A stretch of DNA of 64,000 nucleotides from Corella eumyota (taxonomy: Eukaryota > Chordata > Ascidiacea > Phlebobranchia > Corellidae): positions 10,912,001 to 10,976,000 of the forward strand of contig OY720098.1 in the NCBI GenBank assembly GCA_963082875.1, read 5' to 3'. This document shows positions 22,250-33,948 of the stretch, piece by piece (position 1 is the first letter of the stretch; every line of letters starts with the position of its first letter). Position numbers and translations under genes: made by a program. Below the pieces are notes generated by a model. It had not been told where the DNA came from. It saw nothing but the letters and a program-made list of their open reading frames with translations, and ran no database searches.

Positions 22250-24465
22250 TTTTCTAAATTAACTTATTCTGCAATGAAATAAAATTTCGTGACTTTAAAT
22301 TTCTTTTTTGGCTTTAAAATTATGTTATTCACTTATAAAGGTTAGCCAGCAATAATATTAACTATATTGTTCTAAAACTATGTAACATACTATCTGCCCA
22401 CTGAGTTAACCTATTTCGAATAGATTTATTAGACAAGAGGTCGTAATGGTGTAAATGTAACATAAAATCTACAACTACGCTTAAGAAAAAATTATAAATG
22501 TTATTTTTATAATATATAGATTGCAATGGAAAAAATAACCTTTTTCACTTCTTTTTAAACCCAAGTTGACCGTAAAGTAAATATTCATGACTGTGAATTT
22601 GTTAAAAGTACATTTGGCTTGGGCAAAAGCTCATACGACAAAAACTCGTGACTATCAAACAATAAGATGGTAGGAAGAAAACTACCTATTATTGTGAAAT
22701 TATTAAACGTTAAAATACCTGTGCCTCGTGCAGAGTCTCGTGATATAACATATGGCGTGACTATTAAGCGGTTTTGAGTTTTACCTTAACCTTTTACCCA
22801 GTTGTACTAAACTCGCATGAAATCTAACTTATAACAGATTAAGTTACCGACTCATTGTTAAAGATAACATAGTTAAAGAGAGAAACATTATATACATTCT
22901 TTGTTGCATTTATGCTAACATTTAACACAAAAGGTAATTACAGACAACTTTAATTTACTAAGTAAACAAAACATGCAGATGCCCCTAACAATATTGTCCA
23001 AGTTATAGAAAAAAAACAAGATGAAATAGCATACTTTTTAAAATTGTATGTATTTTTTTCTAAATTAACTTGTTCTGCAATGAAACAAAAATTGTGGCTT
23101 TATTTGGCTTACTTATAAAGATTAGCCAGCATTATTTATAACTATGTTGTTTTAAAACTACATAACATGCCATCTGACCACAGATTTAATCTATTTCAAC
23201 TACATTTATTCGACTAAAAACCGTGATGGTATATATTACAAATTGTAAAACGAGACTTCCGGACAAATTATAAACGTTATTTTTATAATTTACAGAATTG
23301 TACTAGTTAAAATGAGCTCTTACACTGCTATATAAAGACGACGTTTTATTGTGAAATTAAATGAAAGACCGGCTCTATGATCAATCGTGCGTAAAGTAAA
23401 TACTCGTGACTTTTGAACAATAAGGGGGTAAAGAGAAAACAACATAGGATAGAGCCCTGAATTTGCTAAAGGTCCCAAGAATGGATGTGTTAGCGAAAGC
23501 TCATAAAACCAAAACTCGTGACTATCAAACAGTAAGCTGGTAAAAGAGAACGGCCCATTATTGTGAAATTGTTAAACGTTAAAATACCTGTGCCTCGTGC
23601 AGAGTCTTGTGATATAACATGGCGTGACTGTCAAACGGTTTTGAACTTTATCTAAACCCTAAACCTACATAAATCAAACTTATAAAACAGATATTTTACT
23701 AAATCATTTTTAAAAATAACATAGTTATGGGCATCTTTAGACGCAATATAAAAACCGTGATGGTATAAATATATTACAAATTGTAAAACGAGACTTCAGG
23801 ACAAATTATAAACGTTATTTTTATAATTTACAGAATTGTACTAGTTAAAATGAGCTCTTTCACTGCTTTATAAAGACGACGTTTTATTGTGAAATTAAAT
23901 GAAAGACCGGCTCTATGTTCAATTGTGCGTGAAGTAAATACTCGTGACTTTTGAACAATAAGGGGGTAAAGAGAAAACAACATAGGATAGAGCCCTGAAT
24001 TTGCTAAAGGTCCCAAGAATGGATGTGTTAGCGAAAGCTCATAAAACCAAAACTCGTGACTATCAAACAGTAAGCTGGTAAAAGAGAACGGCCCATTATT
24101 GTAAAATTGTTAAACACTAAAATACCTGTGCCTCGTGCAGAGTCTTGTGATATAACATGGCGTGACTGTCAAACGGTTTTGAACTTTATCTAAACCCTAA
24201 ACTGGCATAAATCTAACTTATACTAAACTTGCATAAATCAAACTTATAAAACAGATATTTTACTAAATCATTTTTAAAAATAACAAAGTTAAGGACATCT
24301 TCACACGCAATATACGTTCTGTGTTGCATTTATGCTAACAGTTAACAAAAAAGGTGATGATAAACAACTAACAAAACACGCGGATGCCTTTAACAATATC
24401 GCCTAAGTTATACATCACAACAAAATGAAATTGCATACTTTTTTAAACACGTCATGCAAAATGAA
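22250..24465. repeat. three-copy tandem repeat upstream of the P450
   Basis: Copy A is about 22250-23052, copy B 23053-23750 and copy C 23751-24465. A and B both begin with TTCTAAATTAACTTRTTCTGC (written here with R for A or G), which in A is the P450 leader with its splice acceptor. All three share the phrases AAAACTCGTGACTATCAAAC, ACCTGTGCCTCGTGCAGAGT and TTGTGATATAACATGGCGTG (with changes in A). B and C are nearly identical with an offset of about 534 bases (CCGTGATGGT at 23221 and 23755) and differ at few sites, so they duplicated recently; A has diverged much more. The tail present in A (22860-23045) and C (24260-24460) is missing from B. No reliable coding frame was found. The whole array is the 5' flank of the P450 and lies immediately before the glycosyltransferase gene. 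Confidence 0.88.
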
Positions 24466-24662
24466 ATTGGCTACTAGTTTATAACTTCCAATTTTACATA
24501 TAGCCATACGGTATAAGCCATCTGCTTCCCACAATTGTATATACAATTTATGTTCCTTTCTGTATGGGATTTGATTTCCGATTATTGATTTGGCTGTAAA
24601 AGTTCATGTTTACAACTGTAACTTACTTTTTACTTATTTGAAATGGGCTTGCATGCTTCAAT

Positions 24663-26176
24663 ATGTCGGCTTTGATTTTATTTCAACTAATATTTCGAAA
24701 CAAAAGACGAATGCTTCAGCTTAGTGTCGCAGGAATATTATTCTTCGTAATTAAAAAATATTTTTTTGGAAGTTTTATAACTCAAGCTAAAATAAGAGAT
24801 TCAAGTAAAAATGCGTTTATAGCGAGGCAGATGGTAAGTAAACTTTTTTTAAAAATATTTAACTTTAAATTGAAAATAGACTGTCTATGTTTACTTACAT
24901 AGCCTACAAATCAGCATTTTTCCGATCAAGAAGCGTTAGTTGAAGAAGCAAGAAAGGCAGCAAACTGCAAATTTAAAATTGATGAACCGAACTGCTTAGT
25001 ATGCCAAAGGTTACCGTACACTAAAATAAAATGCGGATTGTCTTACAATAAAGAAATCGAGCAGAATCACCTGTCTTATGTAGTACCCAACACAGTTCAT
25101 TTAATATGGTTTGGCGATTCTTTTGAAATGACGAAGTTTTATCATTACTTGGCAATAAGGTCGATAGCTAGTCTTCAGCATCCAGACGTTATTTACTTAC
25201 ATCACAACTTTGGCGGAAATTTAACAGGTATAAATAAAACATGTCATTTAAAGTAAACAATCATAGGTAACAAATTTGTCTTTTTAGAAAGAGGTCCGAT
25301 ATGGCAAAGAATTATAGACGAGATTCCTTGTTTTAAAGTTGTATGGCACGAAGAGCCCTTGGAAGTGTTTAATAACAAGGTAAAAACTAGCAGGCCTACG
25401 GGCAATTGTATAAAAAATTGCGTATATCTGTTTTAAAATCTAGCAACCAATTTTAACGTCACTGTCGTTTAAGTACCAAAATGCGTTTTTTAGATATCTA
25501 CTCATTTGCTGCGTTCTGACGTTGCAAGACTAGAGATTTTGTTAAAAGAAGGTGGTATTTATGTAGATGTTGATGTTATTACGCTTAAGAATATCAATAA
25601 ATTAAGAACATATTCGTCTACAATAGGAAGGTAAAATGTGTGTTATGTTATTAATTAAACAAAAGATTTGTTTTATTCTTAAGTTTTATTTTTAGGTCCG
25701 TATCAAACAAAATTAGCAACGGAATTATTTTATCAGAACCGCAGTCTCCTTTTCTCAAGGCTTGGTACAACGAGTATAAATATTACAAAGAAGGAGAACG
25801 ACCGTATTCTTACTGGGGAGTCAATGTGCCAATGCAACTTTATATAAACAGACCCGAACTTAATGTTCACATGGAAGAGACTTCCCTTAATCGCCCAAAC
25901 CCATGGGTAGATGGCTGGGATTCAACATCAATTGCTCACATTGACATAAGCGACAATTATTTTTTACATCTGCATCCATCAGGATTTTTAGGATCTGATA
26001 ACGACGACGTTGGAATGATAGAATGGGACGAACATAAGTTAAGAAGAACAGACTCGGTTTACAGCAGTGCTGCTCGCATTGCTTTATTCGGATCGCAAGA
26101 TTTAATTTATTTAGAAGGTGAAACACCTTTTGGAATGTGGCCAAAGCGAAGAGTTCGAGCCTATGACCCATTATGA
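24663..26176 (+). CDS. GT32-type glycosyltransferase with DXD motif, type II membrane protein
   Basis: Five exons (24663-24833, 24903-25227, 25288-25379, 25494-25630, 25696-26176) join in phase to 1206 bases, 401 residues. A short basic N-terminus (RNKRR) is followed by a membrane anchor at about residues 18-36, giving the type II topology of Golgi transferases. The catalytic part starts at VPNTVHLIWFGDS (about 100), the classic entry strand of the sugar-binding DXD family (Pfam Gly_transf_sug), continues with RSDVARLEILLKEGGIY and reaches the DXD as DVD at 221-223, which should hold the metal and nucleotide sugar. Later blocks are SNGIILSEP and the C-terminal half ending GMWPKRRVRAYDPL. The family includes alpha-1,4-galactosyl/GlcNAc transferases and yeast Och1; donor and acceptor cannot be told from sequence. 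The gene lies close downstream of the repeat array; TBC1D13 starts 400 bases further on in the same direction. Confidence 0.88.
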
Positions 26177-26576
26177 CAAGGACCCATTAAATAAATTGTG
26201 TTGCATTTTTTAATATTGCCTCAACCACTGGCCGCGCTATAACATTTTGGGGGAATTTTTTTATGCCCATTTAACAAAGTGAAAAATGGTTAACTAAACA
26301 GCCTAGTGAACGTCCTTCCTTTACTTTGTAGTTCTTGTTTTTAAGTAACATATAATGACAGTTTGATCATGTATTTTTGTTTTTAATAAAAAAGCTATAA
26401 TTTTAAAAGTAACGGGCAATTTTTCAGAAACTAATTGTTAACTGAACTATCTTTTAAAAACTCATACGTACTGTACGTAATACGTTAAACCAAGCTTTAT
26501 ATGTTAACACATTTTTGTGTGTTTACAAATTTAGGAAATCTAAATAGTAAGCCCAGTTTAATAGGCAAACCAAAAT
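26177..26576. other. spacer GT32 gene to TBC1D13
   Basis: About 400 bases. AATAAA strings at about 26191 and 26385 are likely polyadenylation signals of the glycosyltransferase gene. A pyrimidine-rich stretch ending ACAAATTTAG at 26534 is a good splice acceptor 42 bases before the TBC1D13 start, so the TBC1D13 leader is spliced on. The distance is larger than typical Ciona operon gaps. Confidence 0.55.
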
Positions 26577-29500
26577 ATGTTAAATTCAAGCAACAAACAC
26601 ACACAAAGGTAAGATTAATGAAAAAGTTAAGGTGCTTTATTTTCATTCAAGTTTTTTTATTTTTCATTTAAATTTTGTTTTACTGTTTTTTTTTATATAT
26701 CTCTATCCTCTATGTGGGAAAGTCGAATGCGCGACTTAAACATAGAGTAACATCAGTTACTCCGACCCAATCTCGAGTTGCCTGTGGCAGTTTGTGATAT
26801 ATAGATTATAATGGAGTTCGTACCGTTTATAGCGCCTTACTCAAGGGCACTACAGCATGAGATCAGTGGGAATTGAACCCACGACCTCATGTGTGGTGTA
26901 GCAAGTGTTCTTACCACTACACCACGCTGCCGGTGTTATGTTAAATATTAAAATGGCTTTAAATTTATTTTAGTTAATCCTAATAAAGTATTTGCAAACA
27001 TTGTAATATTCATTTTGTGTTACCTTAAACTTCACTAAAATTTTAACTATTTCAGGGAAAATGAATTTCTAGAGACAATTAGTTCACCTCAAATATCTTT
27101 AAATGCATTAAGAAAGCTAAGTTATTTAGGTAAAGTTTTTCTTATTTTTTAATCTTGCGTAAATTGAACAATAGAATAACATTTAAATAGCCTACTATTA
27201 TATATGTTATTTTAAAATATATGTAGCCTATAAAGGGGATTATAAATTTTTTGTCTTGGTTATTTACCAAAATCAAATGTTGATTTTTAAGGCCAGCTAA
27301 AGAATTTTAGATAATTTGTTTATAATATTAGAAATAAAGTTAAAACTTATTTTAACAACCTTTCGGTTTTTATTTCTTATTTAGTTTTCAGTCACACATT
27401 CATTTATATTTGTAAATCATTATAATTCTATATCATTATAACAATTAATTTTATACATTTTAGGTATTGTTGAATCTTGTGGAATAAGATCTGTATGTTG
27501 GAGATTGCTGTTAAATTATCTGCCAACCAAGTGAAGCATAATTTATAATATAATTTTATTTAAAAAAAAATATTGAAAACCAAACTATTAAACTGGTATA
27601 AAAGTTTTGTATGTTGAGGTGGATAGGCCGTAATGCAGTTTTTATTTTAAACTGATGTTATGTTAAGTTAAGCTATTTAAATAAAAGCAGAACTGTTTTT
27701 CATCATAAATTGTTTTATATTGTTTACTTAATAGGCTAGCTATTTTGTTATTTAATTTTATTACTAGTTTCATTTTATGTTGTATAAAACACAATGGCCT
27801 TGCAAACAAAATGTTAACTTTATTTAAATATTTTGTGTTTGTTAGGCGTCTTCAGTGGCCATCTATATTGGAAAGCAAACGGGAAGAATATCACAATTTT
27901 GTGCAGGAAATTATTATAAAACCTGGTCTAAAGAGGTTTAATGCTGGAGAGGATGCCATTATTGAAGACCACGTATGTTTCATTAACTTTTTCCATTGTA
28001 ATTTTATCAAATTCTAAATACTTGAAAGCATTATGTACGCAATTTTAAGTAATTGTGTTGTGTAAATAATCAGTCTAAGCCACGAATAGGGTTTTAATTA
28101 GCGAATATTAATTTGTTAAAAGGACTTCATACTTTAATCAAACCAGTTCAATACCAGAAACTAAATTTGTGTTATTGTATATATTATTTTGGTAATAAAA
28201 TTTAAAACTAATTTAAACAAATTTATTAAAAAATTGATTTTTTTAATAAAAAATTTTCATTTATATTATATATATATATACATACAATTTCATTTTAAAT
28301 TCTAAATTTATATTGTTTTAAACGGAAATATTTATATTACTGATTCATTTTTTACTTCAAGCCTTTAAATCCCAACCCAAGTAGTGAATGGAACACCTAC
28401 TTTACTGAAAATAATGTTTTACTTCAAATTGATAAAGATGTTAGAAGACTTTGTCCCGATATCTCCTTTTTTCAGGTAAATATATATAACTTAAAAAACT
28501 TATTGTTGTTAAAGATCAAACAAGAATAAATTTGTGATTCATTTACTTCTTACATTTAGTTGGTTTGTAAAGTTAGTATAAGGTCGAAAAATTGTTTTTT
28601 TTGGTTTTTAATATGAATACATTTTTTAATAAATGACTGTCATAAGTTAATGTTGTTTTTCAGCATGCAACTGATTATCCTTGCAAAGACCTAGTTGACG
28701 AAGACAGCAAAGTAGAAACATTAAGGAAGAGAGTCGAAAGAAGTGTTTTATCCTCACAAAGTCTTACTAAAAACCGATCGGGAATTACAAATGTATGTAT
28801 TGGAATTTTTGCATTATTTACTGTTTATACAAAGCAAGCGGGGTTATATGCACTTTGGTTATGTAAAAAGTTGAGATATCAGATACAAACAGAAACTATA
28901 TTGTTTTGCATTTAACTTTCGTTACTATAGTAAATATATTTGGTAGCCATTTTACAATAATATATGTTTTTGTTTTGATATAAATTTAAGCTAACTACTA
29001 ACAAAAACTCAATCTAAGTTTACGTGTTAAATATTAAAGAGTAACCGGCAGCATGGTGTGGTGGTAAAAACACATGCTACACCACCATAGCTCGTGGGTT
29101 CAATCCCCACTGCTCTTATGCTGTAGCGCTCTGCTCTTATGCTGTGGCGCTAACAAGGCACTATAAACAGTATAAACTTCTGCTGAGCCAGCACTTAACC
29201 AGCAGCATAATTACCGGAAAATTATAATCTATATAATATCCCAAACTATTAAAGGCATTTCGAGACTGGGTTGGAGTAACTGTTGTTACTCTTTGTTTAG
29301 GTCGCACATTTGACCTTTCCACATCGAGGATAAAGATATATACAAAAAAAAACTTGTTTTTTAAATTTGACATTTTTTTAGCTGTTGAGTGGCCGGAAAA
29401 AGGCCTCGATAGTTTATGACAGATTGGAAGAAGGCAAAGAAGCTCACTGGGAAGTAGTGGAAAGGATTTTGTTTATTTATGCAAAACTTAATCCTGGAAC

Positions 29501-30708
29501 TGGATATGTCCAGGGCATGAATGAAATTATTGGACCTCTATATTATACCCTAGCTTCTGATCCCAACACAGACTGGAGATGTATGTCATTTAATTGTTTA
29601 AGTTTGTAATAAAAAAAACAAGTAGTATATTATGTTTTAAAAAGTTTATGTTTTTAGGTGAAGCAGAAGCTGACACATTTTTTTGTTTTACAAACCTGAT
29701 GGGAGAGATACGAGACAACTTTTTGAAATCTCTTGATAAATCTGCTACAGGAATTGGTAAATATTTTATACAAAATCATAATTTTTTTTTAATTTAAATA
29801 AATATTTCTTTGTTGTTCAGAGGCTTCAATGACAAAAGTAACAAGTTTGTTAAGAAAAGTTGACTCAGAATTGTGGTTGAGACTAGAAAAACAAAACATC
29901 AAACCTGCTTATTATTTATTTAGGTATGTCACAAGAAAATTAATAAAAATACTTTTATTTGTATATACATTGGTTAAAAAACTAAAAATAATTGTGGATT
30001 TTTTAATTTTTAGATGGATCACTTTACTTCTTTCACAAGAGTTTAATCTTCCTGATGTAATACTTGTTTGGGATGTTTTATTCGCCGATGAAAATCGATT
30101 TGATTTGTTAACTTCTGTGTGCTGTGCAATGATTATGTAAGTAATTAAACATTATAAAATATGAAAAGTGTTGCTGTTGACCAGTGTGCATAAGGTCCAA
30201 GGTCATTTCCCTTTGTTTTCAATGGTTTTGTAATAAAATATTGACTGAACCTACTACCTAGTTACCAACTGGCTTGGTTTTGATCAGTCATTATAAAAAG
30301 GTCAAAAGTATTTTAATATGGCAACTTGGGACTGGGCTCAGGTAATATTAGTAACACATTTGGATTTAAAAGTTACCTTTTCCAATAAATCAATGATTAA
30401 TAAATTAAAAACATATTTAAATAGGTTTTTTAATATTAAGGTTTTGAATTTAAATATGTTGTTTTTAACATACGTAAACTTAAATCTTATTAAATGAAAA
30501 CAAATATATACAAAAATATTTACTTCTTATATTTAAGATTAATTGCAATTGTGTTTTTAAATTTAATTTTAATTGTTTAAGGTTACTTCGTGATGATATT
30601 TTATCGGGAGAGTTTAGTAACAATATAAAATTACTTCAAAACTTCCCAGTCCATATAACAATTAGAACTATTGTAAAAAAGGCTTACCAAATACAAAACA
30701 GCAGCTAA
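26577..30708 (+). CDS. TBC1D13: TBC1 domain family member 13, Rab GTPase-activating protein
   Basis: TBC1D13 is a GAP that in mammals acts on Rab35 in endosomal and GLUT4 traffic. Eleven exons (26577-26608, 27056-27129, 27464-27530, 27846-27972, 28362-28475, 28664-28792, 29382-29580, 29658-29756, 29821-29923, 30014-30136, 30582-30708) join in phase to 397 residues; human has 400. The start MLNSSNKHTQ is in a tiny exon whose phase fits the next one. The TBC domain shows the arginine-finger region as GIRSVCWRLLLNYLP (vertebrate GLRCLCWKILLNYLP), HPLNPNPSSEWNTYF, LLQIDKDVRRLCPDISFFQ, LNPGTGYVQGMNEI with the glutamine-finger motif YVQGMNE, and FRWITLLLSQEFNLPDVILV. Segment 6-7 (after NRSGITN) is shorter than in vertebrates. 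SINE copies sit in introns 1 and 6. Confidence 0.96.
26689..26932 (-). repeat. tRNA-derived SINE, copy 2, in TBC1D13 intron 1
   Basis: Reverse-oriented copy of the SINE at 4211. The tRNA-like head (B-box seen as GGGAATTGAACC, A-box side CCACTACACCACGCTGCC) is at the right end, and the tail with TATATATCTCTATCCTC at the left. An internal segment present in copies 1 and 4 (around the CAGCAGCATAATTA phrase) is missing here. Confidence 0.88.
29044..29350 (+). repeat. tRNA-derived SINE, copy 3, in TBC1D13 intron 6
   Basis: Plus-strand copy with head GGCAGCATGGTGTGGTGG, B-box GGTTCAATCCCC and the 200-base body ending CCACATCGAGGATAAAGATA followed by an A-rich tail. A 21-base segment (CTGCTCTTATGCTGT.GCGCT) is tandemly doubled at 29110-29151. 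The tail runs to within about 30 bases of the splice acceptor of exon 7 (exon starts 29382). Confidence 0.88.
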
Positions 30709-31315
30709 ATTGTAATCCACAAAAATTAATAGGTAATTTAAAAAAATAATAATAGTTTCCCTATTAAAATAAAATTATCAAATTAAGCCATTTTGATTTG
30801 GTTGCTATATAAATTTATTTTTATAGTAGTATTTTTTATTTTGATTCAACATATTTTTTGCAGATTTTTAATGTTTTAAAAAATGTTATGCAGTACTAGA
30901 ATATGTAAATCTTTTATAAACAAATCAGTATAATTTTTGTTTTATTAAATTTCTGTATCAATCACTGGTGCATTAAAAAATCATCTCAAATGTTTAATCA
31001 TTAAGTGTTATATTTTTCTTAAATGTGATAAGAACAATATTTCTTCAAATTATTCTGATTATGATACCGCCTTAATTCCTTTTTTTATTATCAAAAGGAA
31101 AGTGTTTTGTCATTTATTTTTCTTTGTTATTTTTTTATTGATGCTTCAAATTTATCCAACATACCCAATAAAAATCATCGTTTTTGATTCAATTAGGTTA
31201 GAATTGTTTATGCAAAAACAATATAAGTAAATTAAATAAAAACTAAAAAAATATGCAAAGCATCTAGAGAAATATTATTTTATTTAAGCTTCGATTTACT
31301 GCAATCACTAAATAT
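30709..31315. other. convergent 3' flanks TBC1D13/B4GALT
   Basis: About 600 AT-rich bases between two converging genes, presumably both 3' untranslated regions. No gene was recognised. Confidence 0.45.
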
Positions 31316-33230
31316 TTAATTTTCCCTCACCTGCACACCAACATATTTGGTGTCTTTTGCCTTAATTACAACGGGTTTCGGTTCATTATCATAAGGAATT
31401 TCAACTTGATTTACACCCTTAACGATTGGTTTTTTGTTTGTGTTTGCTGGCATAAATTTTGGTATAACTAGATTAAGCTTTATTTTGGGAATCACAGGCT
31501 TGTAAATTTGAGGCGTAACTTTAACGTAGATGTGTGTATATGCGGGACGGTAAACTACTTTTAATATTTTGGTGGTAAGGTCGATTAAGCCATCTTTGTC
31601 GTATCGTTCCCTCGCAGATTTGAGAAGTATGTGACGTTGTTCGTTTACGGGATTCCCGTGATCGTGATTATGTCTAACCATTTTGTACCTAAATAAATTA
31701 ATTTTGTTAAACAAGGGCTTAAGTTTGATTTTTATAGCAAGAAAAATTACACTTACCTTCCGTATTCCCATATAGGTCTCATGCGTTTTAACCCTGTTAA
31801 CTTTATACGCAAGTTCATATCGTCATCTTCACCTCCCCAACCCCAATATTGGTTTGAATACCCATTCAATGCCCTATAAAAAGACTTGCAATTAAAGAAA
31901 GGACTAATGTATTGCCAACTACTACAGAATTGTTTTTAAATACTTAAACTGCCACTCGGTAAACGCTACAGCACCCCCAACCGTTATTCCATGTTTCACG
32001 TTTCCAGTGTAGTTGTACTTGTCCATAAAAGGGGCTAAATGCATAACCACTTTGCCGACTAAAAAGAAAATATTGTGAACAACCAATAGTATTTTAACCT
32101 ACAGTTGAATTATGTAATACATTAAAAGTTTGTATCATATTAGAGGTTACCTGAAAACAAATAGGCCTACATCTTAAAATGGTAGGCTACAAGTTAGAAA
32201 TATTTCTAAATTAGAATATAAAAAATGGCTGACCCGAACATATGTAAAAATTTCCAGGTATTTCTGGTATCATGTCCACATCGTGAAAAATAAAACAATC
32301 AAATTTAGTTTTCTGTTGTTCAGTTATCCACGTAAAGGCAGTATTCATTAGTTGCCCTTTATTAAAAACTCCCTCATCTGCTTGCTCCACAAGAAAAACT
32401 TGAAAGCTTATGTCTTGTTTAATAAGAGTCTCTAACGTGTAATATAGCCAATACCTAAAAAATAGTTTTTTAACTTGCTAAAAAAAAACAATAAATTAAT
32501 AATTTTCTGTAATTAAAGAGTAAAAACGTGTAAGTAGTTCTATATTTGCGTATAACATGACTTACCTTAGATGCATTTCTCGATTTCGAAATGGTATTAT
32601 AATGGCTGTTGTTTGTCTTGGTTTGCAAAATTTGGGGCCAGGGTAAAATCCACCTACTGCGAATACCCCAGAATAAATTGTTTCAATTTCGTTTAGAGTC
32701 GGGGGTGTTTTTGAAAGATCTAAGTTCAGTGGTTCGGATAACTCCATTTGACTGATTAAGCAGTTCGATTTATCTGATTTAACCTTATTTATTTCGTGTT
32801 GTATATTTTGTGAGGCTAATTGTAACCCGCTAAGAATTTTTAAAGAGCCGTTTTCGTAATGGGTGTTATTTATATCTGGGGTTACGCAAATTATCAGCTT
32901 GCGAAGAATGTAAGAGTTTAGCTCTTGTCTTTTACTGGGACTCATTAAAAGTCGCTCAAGTTTTGCCATAAATGTACGATTATTTTGCAGTTTCCAAAGG
33001 CAATCCGTATCTATTAACCGTTGTTCTGGTGTAATAATTGAGGTTAAAAACGAGATGTAAGGCTGCTGTTTGTGTTTTTCTTTTCGCAACAGTGAGTAAA
33101 TTTTTGAACTTTTCGGAAAGAGCTCAGTTAAAATAAATAGTTGTAATATTGCGTAAATTCCAACACATGCAATTAGAAGTTTGATTTGAAAAGTTTTTCG
33201 CTTTCTCCGGTTTTCATTTATATTCGACAT
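31316..33230 (-). CDS. beta-1,4-galactosyltransferase-family enzyme with C-terminal extension
   Basis: Five exons (32566-33230, 32234-32454, 31944-32058, 31757-31873, 31316-31688) join in phase to 496 residues, a GT7-family type II Golgi enzyme of the B4GALT1-6 group. A basic N-terminus and membrane anchor (about 17-37) lead to a stem of about 150 residues. The catalytic domain opens GGFYPGPKFCKPRQT and IIIPFRNREMHLR (about 208-222). The metal-binding DVD is at 280-282, the GWGGEDDD signature at 345-352, and the Mn ligands Met376 and His379 sit in MVRHNHDHGN. The acceptor and donor region reads HGITVGGAV: the residue aligned to bovine Tyr289, which sets the preference for UDP-Gal, is Thr321. 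The vertebrate fold ends near residue 431 (AYTHIYVKVT); here a Lys/Pro-rich tail of about 65 residues follows, which is unusual. Transfer of GalNAc rather than Gal is possible by inference. Acceptor unknown. Confidence 0.92.
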
Positions 33231-33948
33231 GTTGTATGTAAGTTTCGCAGCGCTAAAACTTATAAAATGTTTCTATTTTTGACTTGATTTAAATAAATAT
33301 ACAATTCTTACTAAAATAGCCATTGTTTATGTGTTGGACTCTTATTTCTACATTAAATTAAAGTCGGTTATTGATAAATTTTAACTAAAAAGTAAACCTG
33401 TACTGGTAGCTGTTAACTCTTTCCTACTAACTGTTAAATATAAATTAGGCTGTTTTGCTTTATTTTGCAACAAATAATTTTCTAAACGTCATAACTAAGC
33501 GTTTGTTTATCAGCAAAGTTAAAAACATTATTTCGCGCTGTTAAATAAACAACACAGGTTTTTTTTATGATGATGTATTTATATTTTAAATATAACTATG
33601 TCCTCGGAAAATGAATTTCGTTTTTAATCTTTGTTAAATGATTAAGTTTTTTTAATAAAAGAGTTTGTAATGGACTTTTTTTTTTAAACTTGTTTAGTCG
33701 TTTTGTTATTGGCAGATATAAAATTAGTTACAAATAGTGGGGATAGTTATTGTTTCATGTTTATTTATAGTAGTTAAAATGTAGTATTTTTATACTACAC
33801 TATTAAAGCAAACCAGTTGTATGTTGATGTTTTATTAGTGATATATAAAACTTGCTTAATATTGCACATAAACAAAACACTGATTTAAAACTAATGTAAC
33901 AAAAGGAGCAAACAAAGATGCTATTTGTGATTATTAAAATAAAAAATT
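33231..33948. other. spacer B4GALT to SIN1
   Basis: About 720 AT-rich bases covering the likely promoter of the B4GALT-type gene and the 3' end of SIN1. No further gene or clear motif was seen. Confidence 0.45.

Noticed and set aside
23828-24016. 62-codon minus-strand frame within the repeat array
   Set aside because: Lies in repeat copy C; the equivalent frame is not kept in copies A and B, so coding is unsupported.
24663-30708. Operon of the GT32 gene and TBC1D13
   Set aside because: Same strand but about 400 bases apart with apparent polyadenylation signals between; Ciona operon gaps are usually much shorter.
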